From positions 1 through 25,865 of IMG/VR virus record IMGVR_UViG_3300031276_000012: a stretch of 25,865 nucleotides of DNA. One strand, 5' to 3'. Source of the stretch: a virus. Below the pieces are notes generated by a model. The model saw only the letters and a list, made by a program, of their open reading frames with translations, made no database searches and was not told the DNA's origin. The translations under genes and the position numbers were made by a program. Shown piece by piece: positions 13,360 to 19,055 of this stretch (the stretch's first letter is position 1; each line of letters starts with the position of its first letter).

Positions 13360-13584
13360 CTAGCCCGAAAGCTTATTTGTGCTGTCTAATGCGGTCGCGA
13401 TTAGCTCCAACCGATGCGCCACCAAGCGATACCCATCATCCCAATTGCGCTGAAAGCTCGCTCTAATTTCGTCCCATGTCATCATGCGGTACATGTGTCC
13501 CTGGGCGAGACATCGCTTGCATAATTCGCGCTGATGTTCCTGGCTCTTGATGTTGCCACATTGTGGGCAGGCTATGTTGGTCAT
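13360..13584 (-). CDS. Small zinc-ribbon protein, 74 residues
   Basis: Product MTNIACPQCGNIKSQEHQRE..., with CPQC and CKRC pairs in the first 25 residues and a helical C-terminal half (WDEIRASFQRNWDDGYRLVA). ATGA overlap with the upstream gene (13581-13584). Function unknown. Confidence 0.6.
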   Translation of the reverse strand: MTNIACPQCGNIKSQEHQRELCKRCLAQGHMYRMMTWDEIRASFQRNWDDGYRLVAHRLELIATALDSTNKLSG

Positions 13585-13772
13585 TTGGCCCTCGAGTCAT
13601 ACTTGCGCCCGGCAGCTTGGATCGCCTCGTCGGACCAATAGCGGGCCACATCACAGGGCATCTGGCCATAATCGCGCATCAACCGATACCAACCCGCAAC
13701 CGTAATACCATCGCTCTCGCGGTAAATTCCGGCGTTGTCGCCACCCCAAACCACGCTATATCGCTCGGTCAT
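13581..13772 (-). CDS. Hypothetical small protein, 63 residues
   Basis: Product MTERYSVVWGGDNAGIYRES..., a small mixed alpha/beta protein with WYRLMRDYGQMP and RYWSDEAIQAAGRKYDSR. AGGAGAGGG lies upstream of its start and its end overlaps the next gene by ATGA. Not recognised. Confidence 0.58.
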   Translation of the reverse strand: MTERYSVVWGGDNAGIYRESDGITVAGWYRLMRDYGQMPCDVARYWSDEAIQAAGRKYDSRAK

Positions 13773-13782
13773 GGTCCCTCTC

Positions 13783-14037
13783 CTAGTTTTCTCTCAACCA
13801 TTTGCGCTCGGCCTTGCGGCGGGCATCAAAGCCACCCTCAAACTCTGGCATAACGTCCGCTGCATAAACCCAGTGCGAGTCATTTTGTCCGCAAAGAGGG
13901 CACTTGGCAAAAATCTCAATCCGCGCAGCCTTTGTTCCGCAGAACCCTTGGCGGGTCAATCCTGCTGGGGCGTCGAATATACCATCGCAGCGGTTGCAGT
14001 GGATTGTGGTGCCCTGCGCGATCTTGGTTGAAGTCAT
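13783..14037 (-). CDS. Zinc-ribbon protein, first gene of the leftward early operon
   Basis: An 84-residue product MTSTKIAQGTTIHCNRCDGI..., with CNRC and CPLC pairs (about residues 14-17 and 46-49) making a zinc ribbon, and a basic C-terminus. AGGAGAGGCG precedes the ATG at 14037, about 35 nt after the expected transcription start. As the first gene expressed from a strong early promoter it may be a regulator or host-takeover factor (inference). Confidence 0.62.
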   Translation of the reverse strand: MTSTKIAQGTTIHCNRCDGIFDAPAGLTRQGFCGTKAARIEIFAKCPLCGQNDSHWVYAADVMPEFEGGFDARRKAERKWLREN

Positions 14038-14079
14038 TTCGCCTCTCCTTGTCGGTACTTGCTCTCAATCTCTACTCAT

Positions 14080-14108
14080 ATTATAAACGATTTTTATATA
14101 ATTGTCAA
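14080..14108 (-). promoter_or_regulatory. Strong leftward early promoter
   Basis: Minus-strand TTGACA (14103-14108), 17-bp AT-rich spacer, and TATAAT (14080-14085): full consensus. It drives the long run of small genes from 14037 to 9643. Unlike the other early promoters it is followed by only a short, unstructured leader, and it lacks the TGG extension. Confidence 0.85.
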
Positions 14109-14164
14109 TCCCCAATCTGCCAAATCCCGAAATATTTAAGGTTCGGCATACTATGGCGCGTACT

Positions 14165-14317
14165 ACCTAGTATACTATGGGTATACCGCGGGGTATACCA
14201 GAGATTCGACTAGAGCGGCGTGGGGGCCGATGTTTCTCGGTTTAGGTATGGTAGTATCAAAAAGGCTAGAGATTCCCTGCCAAACTTGACAAACTAGTAT
14301 ACTAGTGGTATACTAGG
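14165..14317. promoter_or_regulatory. Operator cluster: five GTATAC palindromes
   Basis: GTATAC occurs at 14170, 14181, 14193, 14297 and 14308. The first lies in TAGTATACTA, the next two in GGTATACC, and the fourth in CTAGTATACTAG. Spacing is 11, 12, 104 and 11 bp, about one helical turn within each group. The last two cover the spacer and the -10 of the rightward promoter. This is the expected layout for cooperative repressor binding, with a possible loop between the two groups. Confidence 0.75.
14286..14314 (+). promoter_or_regulatory. Rightward promoter for the lysis/structural unit, covered by operators
   Basis: TTGACA (14286-14291), 17-bp spacer containing the 12-bp palindrome CTAGTATACTAG and ending in TGG, then TATACT (14309-14314). 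Occupation of the overlapping palindromes would block RNA polymerase. Confidence 0.82.
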
Positions 14318-14341
14318 TGTGAACGTTAACGGATTCGGCCA

Positions 14342-14420
14342 GTGAGGTGCTGTATGTCTCACACAACGGCTGTCCATAGGAACGCCTGGAGGGTGGCTTT
14401 GCCGTCTCTGGGCGTTTTTT
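14342..14420 (+). terminator. Attenuator-like terminator before the first rightward gene
   Basis: A small hairpin (14342-14362, GTGAG/CTCAC) is followed by a strong stem, 14381-14391 with 14406-14416 (AACGCC...GGCGTT core, about 12 pairs with wobbles), and six T residues at 14415-14420. A 5-bp element ACGGC (14366-14370) can pair with GCCGT (14401-14405) inside the terminator loop, giving a weak version of the crossed 1-2-1'-2' layout of the early leaders. The first gene starts at 14445, so read-through must occur for it to be expressed from this promoter. Confidence 0.7.
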
Positions 14421-14444
14421 GTTTTGGGGTGAGGAGGTGATTTG

Positions 14445-14756
14445 ATGGTTGAAACCGGGTTGCTGGCCGAGGTTCTCAAGTGGCTCATGTCCGCCGGCGC
14501 GGGCGTGGTCACGTTTTTTGTTATGGAGAAGGTGCCACAGTTGGGGGAGATGAGCAGCGAGGCCAAGCGCTACATTTCTATCGCACTGGCTGCCGCGCTT
14601 TCGATGGGTGCCTATGCCGGGGCCGTGGGGCTGGGCTATGAACCGATGCCCGCCGACGTGCAGGCTTGGGTGGAATCGCTTTTTGCCGTCGCCTTTGTGG
14701 CGACCGGGCTATCGCAGGTGATGCACGGCAAGCTCGTGCTCGCCGAGGGAGACTGA
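14445..14756 (+). CDS. Holin-like small membrane protein
   Basis: A 103-residue product MVETGLLAEVLKWLMSAGAG..., with three hydrophobic segments (about 8-30, 42-64 and 75-92) and a charged end, a size and layout typical of phage holins, which permeabilise the inner membrane at lysis. GGAGG lies 7 nt before the ATG. It is first in the rightward unit and is followed by an XhlA-like protein, a common lysis pairing. No endolysin is visible nearby, so holin is inferred from topology and context. Confidence 0.62.
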   Translation: MVETGLLAEVLKWLMSAGAGVVTFFVMEKVPQLGEMSSEAKRYISIALAAALSMGAYAGAVGLGYEPMPADVQAWVESLFAVAFVATGLSQVMHGKLVLAEGD

Positions 14757-14789
14757 CGGACTATCGGGGGATAGAGCGTCGGAGACATT

Positions 14790-15158
14790 ATGATGACACC
14801 TGGCGGCGTGACGGTAGACAACGGGAATGGCCGCCTGAGAGATGCGCAACTGGAGGCCAAGGTCGAGCGCCTGAGCGATAAGGTGGCGGATCTGCAAGGC
14901 TCCATCGAGGCGCTGCGGTTGGAGTTTATGAACCATCGCGGCGAGACGGGCGCACGGCTGGAACACATCGGCGAGATGGTACACGGCAACACGTCCAGCC
15001 TCAACAAGTTCTGCGCCGTCGAAACACTCAAGTGGGAAAACCACGCAGACCTGCACAGCCGCGAGCACGCGAACCTCAAAACGTGGTCGGCTATCGTTAG
15101 CGCCTGTACCGGCTTCGTGGCGGGCATTCTCGGGTGGTTCGGCGGGCCGTCAGGATAG
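14790..15158 (+). CDS. Coiled-coil protein with C-terminal membrane anchor (XhlA-like)
   Basis: A 122-residue product: a long N-terminal coiled coil (DAQLEAKVERLSDKVADLQG and onward), a central histidine-rich part, and a single C-terminal hydrophobic helix (WSAIVSACTGFVAGILGWFG). This is the architecture of haemolysin XhlA-type lysis accessory proteins. GGAGAC precedes the ATG, and the second codon is also ATG. It sits beside the holin-like gene. Alternative: a tail or spanin-like protein. Confidence 0.6.
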   Translation: MMTPGGVTVDNGNGRLRDAQLEAKVERLSDKVADLQGSIEALRLEFMNHRGETGARLEHIGEMVHGNTSSLNKFCAVETLKWENHADLHSREHANLKTWSAIVSACTGFVAGILGWFGGPSG

Positions 15159-15181
15159 TCGGGGGAAGAAAAGGGCATATC

Positions 15182-16042
15182 GTGCGGCGAATAGTGGCCG
15201 ACATCTCGGACACGCACGGCGGGCACAAGGCGGGGTTGCTGAATCCCGATACCACGCTCTACGACGAGGACGAGCGCGGCAACCTGGTGCCCTGGAAGCC
15301 ACAGCTTACGCACATCCAGCTTTATCTGTGGCGCTGTTATCTGGACGATAGGGACAGTACGATCAAGCTGGCCGGGGACGATGAAATTGTCTTGATCCAC
15401 TGTGGCGACCTGACGCAAGGGGTGACGTTCCCGGAGCATCTTGTATCTACCCGGCGATACGACCAGATCGAGATCGCATTTAACAACCTGATACCGTGGC
15501 TCGAACTGCCGAACGTGCGCACGGTGCGCATCGTCAAGGGGACCGGGGTGCACGTCATGGGCGAGGGCAGCACCGAGATGGTAGTGGCGCGGATGCTGCA
15601 GGAGCGTTATCCGGGCAAGGACGTCGAGGCGTTATACCACGGCCTATTCGACGTTGACGGGGTGACTATCGACGCTGCGCACCATGGGCCATTTCCTGGC
15701 AGCCGGGTGTGGCTCAAGGGCAATTCGGCGCGCTATTACCTGCGCGATCTGATGCTGGGCGAGCAAGTGAGCGGGCAAGTCCCGCCGCGCGTGGTGCTGC
15801 GGGCGCATTATCACGAGTGGGTGCACGAGTACCTGGAACTGCCCTGCCGGGGCGGGACGGACAAGGCCGATCTGATCATCACGCCGTCCTATTGTGGGGT
15901 AGGCGACCACGCACGAAAGGCCATGCGCAGCCTAAACCGGCAGACACATGGCATGGTGGCGCTGGAGATCGACGGCGGCAAACTGGCAGGTATTCACCCG
16001 TTCAAGCGAACGCTGGACCTGCGCACCAAGGAGCGGCTATGA
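15182..16042 (+). CDS. Calcineurin-like metallophosphoesterase
   Basis: About 286 residues starting at GTG 15182 (MRRIVADISDTHGGHK); the open frame extends upstream to a GTG at 15134, overlapping the previous gene. Metal-site motifs are visible: DISDTHG (about 7-13), HCGDLTQG, the KGTGVH segment in place of the usual GNHD, AAHHG and RAHYHEW. These are the conserved blocks of calcineurin-type phosphoesterases, which cleave phosphodiesters or phosphomonoesters with two metals. Related proteins recur in phage genomes near structural genes; the substrate is unknown. The altered GNHD block is worth noting, though His is retained. Confidence 0.8.
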   Translation: MRRIVADISDTHGGHKAGLLNPDTTLYDEDERGNLVPWKPQLTHIQLYLWRCYLDDRDSTIKLAGDDEIVLIHCGDLTQGVTFPEHLVSTRRYDQIEIAFNNLIPWLELPNVRTVRIVKGTGVHVMGEGSTEMVVARMLQERYPGKDVEALYHGLFDVDGVTIDAAHHGPFPGSRVWLKGNSARYYLRDLMLGEQVSGQVPPRVVLRAHYHEWVHEYLELPCRGGTDKADLIITPSYCGVGDHARKAMRSLNRQTHGMVALEIDGGKLAGIHPFKRTLDLRTKERL

Positions 16043-16269
16043 GTCCCAAGGACAAGGCGGCGCTGCTGGCCGAGATCGTCGAGATGACGCAGGTGCGCGT
16101 GGTACAGCCGAGCGACATCAGGGTCACAGACTACATGACGGCGACGGGCATGAGTAACGCAACGTCGCGCGCGCGGTTGAATAGCCTGGTCAAGCAGGGC
16201 ACACTCAAAACGGCGACGGCGTTTGACCCGGAGTCGTGCCGTCGCGTTCGGGTATGGTTCAAGGCGTGA
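16039..16269 (+). CDS. Small winged-helix DNA-binding protein
   Basis: A 76-residue product MSPKDKAALLAEIVEMTQVR..., with a helix-turn-helix (VTDYMTATGMSNATSRARLN) followed by SLVKQGTLKTATAF and RRVRVWFK as a wing. It overlaps the metallophosphoesterase stop by ATGA. Probably a sequence-specific DNA-binding regulator; target unknown. Confidence 0.65.
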   Translation: MSPKDKAALLAEIVEMTQVRVVQPSDIRVTDYMTATGMSNATSRARLNSLVKQGTLKTATAFDPESCRRVRVWFKA

Positions 16270-16494
16270 GACCACCGGCAAGGGTTCCCTCTTCTCCCTT
16301 GCGCGGTTTCCTCCTTTCCTCGCCGGGGCCGGCTGAGGCGGGCGGTGGGTTGGCGATAGGGCAGCGGGTGTAGGCTGGCCCCGGCTGAGGGGGAATAGAC
16401 AAACGATGAGTGGGGCTAGGGTAGCACCCGAAAAGCGGACATCCGCACCGCCTGCCCCACTTGAAAAGTTGCGGAGTCACAAGCGGAGGTGACA
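16270..16494. other. Intergenic region with hairpins, a G-rich run and repeat copy 1
   Basis: This 225-bp gap holds a GCAAGGG/CCCTTGC hairpin (about 16277-16300) with a T-poor tail, possibly a weak terminator. A 9-bp inverted repeat (16322-16330 with 16377-16385) encloses four GGG runs (16340-16368) that could form a G-quadruplex. The first copy of the 25-bp direct repeat is at 16374-16398. A 28-codon frame (16406-16492, MSGARVAPEK...) ends just before the next gene and has no clear ribosome site; I do not call it a gene. Confidence 0.5.
16374..16398 (+). repeat. 25-bp direct repeat, copy 1
   Basis: Identical over 25 bp to 17954-17978 (core CCCCGGCTGAGGGGG, which can form a CCCC/GGGG mini-hairpin). 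The two copies flank the methyltransferase/nuclease pair. Confidence 0.92.
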
Positions 16495-17592
16495 ATGTTG
16501 GCGGAAGTTGCGCAACTGGAACTAACGACAAACGAACAGGCGGAGCTTGAACGCTGCGAGGCCGTGATTGATCGCGGACTAAAAACGTTTGTTGACGTGG
16601 GGAATGCTCTTTTAACAATTCGAGATGAGCGGCTGTATCGGGAGCAATGGGGTACGTTCGAGGCGTACTGTTGGGACAGGTGGGGCTTAAAGCGGTTTCG
16701 GGCTTATGAGTTAATGGAGGCCGCGACAGTTGTTGCAAATGTAGGAAATTTCCTACATTTACCAGCGCCGGAGCGAGAATCACACGCCGCTCCATTAGCC
16801 CCCCTAGAACCCGACCAACAGCGCGAAGCCTGGGCGATGGCTGTAGAAACTGTGCCAGAGGGCAAGAAAATAACCGGGGCACACATCAAGCGGGTTGTTG
16901 AGCAGATAACCCGCCCCGATCACGGGATTATAACCTGTCCTGCTTGTGGTGAATTGTACGATAGCCAGACGTTCAATCATTGCCCGTATTGCTACAAGCG
17001 CGCTCATGGCCTAAAGGGGTGGGTAGAGGGGCTACCTGAAAAGGTAAATGGTGTGCCCCACGTCGCGCACAACAGCGGCAACAACGAGTGGTACACGCCG
17101 CCAGAGTACATCGCAGCGGCGCGCCAAGTGATGGGCGACATCGATCTCGATCCGGCATCGTCTGAGATTGCCAACCAGACAGTACAAGCCAAGACGTTTT
17201 TCAGCCAAGAGGACGACGGCCTGTTGTGGGACTGGCGGGGCCGCGTGTGGATGAATCCGCCCTATGCGTCCAACCTGATCGGGCTGTTTGCGGACAAGCT
17301 GGCGAATCACGTTAGATTCGGCGATGTGACAGAGGCGTGCATACTCGTCAACAACGCGACAGAGACGGCGTGGTTCAATACGCTTCTGGATGTGGCGTCA
17401 TGCGTGTGCTTTATCCGGGGACGCGTAAAGTTCGTGGATGTGGACGGCAACCCAAGCGGCGCGCCATTGCAGGGGCAGGTGGTGCTTTACATCGGGCCGA
17501 ACGTAAAAGCGTTCGGAGGCGTGTTCTCTAGGTTTGGAGTGGTGTTATATGCGGGGGCAGATTCAAAACAGGGAAAGAGCCAGACAGCTTAG
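16495..17592 (+). CDS. Dam-type N6-adenine methyltransferase fused to a DNA-binding N-terminal domain
   Basis: A 365-residue fusion. Residues 1-140 are helical (TFVDVGNALLTIRDERLYRE, DRWGLKRFRAYELM) and resemble the ParB/KfrA-like N-terminal regions seen in phage proteins. Residues 148-166 form a zinc finger (Cys148, Cys151, Cys163, Cys166). Residues 195-350 match the phage Dam family (NNEWYTPPEYIAAARQ, DIDLDPASSEIAN, RVWMNPPY with the catalytic NPPY at about 254-257), which methylates adenine in DNA. GGAGG lies 5 nt before ATG 16495. A perfect 24-bp palindrome lies inside the N-terminal coding part. It overlaps the nuclease gene downstream. Likely role: protecting phage DNA from host restriction. 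Confidence 0.82.
   Translation: MLAEVAQLELTTNEQAELERCEAVIDRGLKTFVDVGNALLTIRDERLYREQWGTFEAYCWDRWGLKRFRAYELMEAATVVANVGNFLHLPAPERESHAAPLAPLEPDQQREAWAMAVETVPEGKKITGAHIKRVVEQITRPDHGIITCPACGELYDSQTFNHCPYCYKRAHGLKGWVEGLPEKVNGVPHVAHNSGNNEWYTPPEYIAAARQVMGDIDLDPASSEIANQTVQAKTFFSQEDDGLLWDWRGRVWMNPPYASNLIGLFADKLANHVRFGDVTEACILVNNATETAWFNTLLDVASCVCFIRGRVKFVDVDGNPSGAPLQGQVVLYIGPNVKAFGGVFSRFGVVLYAGADSKQGKSQTA
16737..16760. repeat. Perfect 24-bp palindrome inside the methyltransferase gene
   Basis: Arm AAATGTAGGAAA followed immediately by its exact reverse complement, with no loop, in a codon frame reading NVGNFLHL. It is more AT-rich than the surroundings. It could be a protein-binding site or a cruciform/hairpin element. 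Confidence 0.9.
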
Positions 17593-17941
17593 GGATTTCA
17601 CGGGGCTGCAATTTGGCAGCATAACGCCAACCGACGTTGACGGCTTTGTCGAGTTTCGGGATAAGCTGTTTGTGTGGATTGAGGCCAAGCTAGGAGGGCA
17701 AAGCATCCCGTCTGGGCAACGTTTAGCACTAGAGCGCCAATGCGATGCCGTGAGTGAGACGGGGCGCATGGCTGTTGTGTTAGTGATTGATCATGACACT
17801 AGCCCAAGTGAAGACATTAACTTTGCGTCTTGCCTGGTACGTGAATATCGTCTTGAGCAGGAATGGAGAGAGCCGCTTATGCCTATCACTTGTAGAGCAG
17901 CCATTGAGATACTACTCACAAAGGCGGGGATTCTCTTGTGA
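17549..17941 (+). CDS. PD-(D/E)XK-type nuclease-like protein
   Basis: A 130-residue product MRGQIQNRERARQLRDFTGL... The signature is TPTDVDGFVEF (Asp29/Asp31) and FVWIEAKLGG (Glu45-x-Lys47), an acidic residue followed by E-x-K on a strand, as in the restriction-like nuclease fold. GQRLALERQC and a hydrophobic strand (MAVVLVIDHD) follow. Its start overlaps the end of the Dam-type methyltransferase gene by 44 bp. It could be a resolvase, recombination nuclease or restriction partner; the pairing with a methyltransferase is suggestive but the family is widespread in phages. Confidence 0.7.
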   Translation: MRGQIQNRERARQLRDFTGLQFGSITPTDVDGFVEFRDKLFVWIEAKLGGQSIPSGQRLALERQCDAVSETGRMAVVLVIDHDTSPSEDINFASCLVREYRLEQEWREPLMPITCRAAIEILLTKAGILL

Positions 17942-17953
17942 ATAGGGGGGAGA

Positions 17954-17978
17954 GCTGGCCCCGGCTGAGGGGGAATAG
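17954..17978 (+). repeat. 25-bp direct repeat, copy 2
   Basis: Exact copy of 16374-16398. Here the GGGGG of the repeat may double as the ribosome site for the GTG start at 17979. Confidence 0.92.
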
Positions 17979-18356
17979 GTGAGGAAAACGAGTGTAGAAT
18001 CGAGCGATCGGAGCTTCGAGATAGTGCGGCCCGCCAGTGATGCGAGCGGCCTCCAGCTCGAATGCGACGCCTGGGACACCCTGAGCGACGAGGCGTGGAC
18101 CCTGTTCGATTCGTCTCTTGGCGAGAGCGACGCGACTGAAAACAGACAGATAGGGGGGCCGTTATGGCGGCGCGCGCCTGATTCGTGGAACGATATTGAC
18201 GTTGCGCCCGGTGCTGACACCGGCCTATCGTCGAGTGATCGTCGATTGGTAGACGATATGGTGCTCCGTGCGCGATGTTGGTCGCCAGATGAACGGCGCA
18301 AACTGGGGTATCACCTGATCGCGTGCGGGGCGGAGTTGATGGAGGGCGACGAGTGA
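17979..18356 (+). CDS. Hypothetical protein, 125 residues
   Basis: Starts at GTG 17979 (MRKTSVESSDRSFEIVRPAS...). Acidic, with conserved-looking aromatic residues (LQLECDAWDTLSDEAWTLFD) and a helical C-terminus (SSDRRLVDDMVLRARCWSPD). The GGGGGAATAG of the direct repeat lies just before it. Its stop overlaps the next GTG start (GTGA). Not recognised; part of the pre-terminase gene set. Confidence 0.58.
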   Translation: MRKTSVESSDRSFEIVRPASDASGLQLECDAWDTLSDEAWTLFDSSLGESDATENRQIGGPLWRRAPDSWNDIDVAPGADTGLSSSDRRLVDDMVLRARCWSPDERRKLGYHLIACGAELMEGDE

Positions 18357-18562
18357 GTGCCTTCTGGGCCACAGTTGCCAAGGTCCAAACTCTTGCGGAT
18401 TCGGGCATTAGGGTGACCTTGGACCTGCCCGAGACGGCAATCGTCCAAGCCGCTGAGTTGATGACCTACAAGCGTGAAGGTGTGGTGTTGGATTTTGAGG
18501 CGAGACCACGGAAAGACGATGACAGAGGAAATCCAAGCGAGTCCAAAAAACTCCATATCTGA
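18353..18562 (+). CDS. Small conserved-looking phage protein before terminase
   Basis: A 69-residue product beginning at GTG 18353 (MSAFWATVAKVQTLADSGIR...), chosen because the GTGA overlaps the upstream stop. Pattern: VTLDLPETAIVQAAELMTYK, a strand-helix unit, then GVVLDFEARP and a charged tail. The spacing suggests translational coupling. It overlaps the start of the small terminase gene by 44 bp. Function unknown. Confidence 0.58.
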   Translation: MSAFWATVAKVQTLADSGIRVTLDLPETAIVQAAELMTYKREGVVLDFEARPRKDDDRGNPSESKKLHI

Positions 18563-19055
18563 GCAGCTAGGGGCTGTTCTGGGACAGCTTTCGACAGACC
18601 AAATCCGGTTCGTCGTGGCGCGTCTGGAGAAACAGACAGACAAAGAGGCTGCTGAATCCCTGGAGATGAAACCGGATACCGTCTATCACTGGAAGAGCCG
18701 GGACAAGGCACCGATTGATGAGGCGCTGCGGCTGATGGCAGAGGACGGTCTTGTTGTGGCTCAGCATGTCCGCCGGCGCAACCTGGCAAAGGCCATGTTG
18801 GTCAAAGTCGGCGGCTTGGATAGCAACAGTGAAAATATCCGCCAAGGTGTTGCCACTGAGATCATCGAATGGGAAATGGGCAAGCCCACACAGCGCGCCG
18901 AGCTATCCGGCAAGGACGGCGGGCCGATTGAGACAAGCGTCACACTAACCGATGAAAAAAGAGATCGCGCACTATCTTCACTCGCTGACGCCATCGCAAG
19001 TTGTATACCTGGAGTCGGTGAGAGCGGGGACGGCGCTGTGGGCACCGCAGAGTAG
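18519..19055 (+). CDS. terS: Terminase small subunit-like protein
   Basis: A 178-residue product MTEEIQASPKNSISEQLGAV... The middle has a helix-turn-helix, TDKEAAESLEMKPDTVYHWK (about residues 46-65), of the kind used by small terminases to recognise packaging sites on phage DNA. A helical region (VRRRNLAKAMLVKVGGLDSN) and an acidic C-terminal part follow. It lies directly before and overlaps the large subunit, the standard terS-terL order. Assignment rests on HTH and context. The C-terminal 100 bp overlap the large-subunit frame. Confidence 0.68.
   Translation: MTEEIQASPKNSISEQLGAVLGQLSTDQIRFVVARLEKQTDKEAAESLEMKPDTVYHWKSRDKAPIDEALRLMAEDGLVVAQHVRRRNLAKAMLVKVGGLDSNSENIRQGVATEIIEWEMGKPTQRAELSGKDGGPIETSVTLTDEKRDRALSSLADAIASCIPGVGESGDGAVGTAE

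Noticed and set aside
14100-14330. Phage attachment site or replication iterons at the GTATAC cluster
   Set aside because: No integrase gene lies nearby and the palindromes overlap promoter elements, so operators explain them better.
14636-15553. 305-codon minus-strand frame opposite holin-like and phosphoesterase genes
   Set aside because: Antisense of three convincing plus-strand genes with good ribosome sites; the composition is typical of a shadow frame.
16406-16492. 28-codon plus-strand frame just before the Dam-type methyltransferase
   Set aside because: No clear ribosome site and no recognisable composition; it ends close to the next start, but evidence is too thin for a gene call.
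16259-16882. 207-codon minus-strand frame over the intergenic gap at 16270-16494
   Set aside because: Pro/Arg/Leu-rich shadow extending into the antisense of the Dam-type methyltransferase; no ribosome site or family resemblance.
17979-18408. Minus-strand frames opposite 17791-18408
   Set aside because: Arg/Ser/Pro-rich shadows of the plus-strand pre-terminase genes, without ribosome sites.
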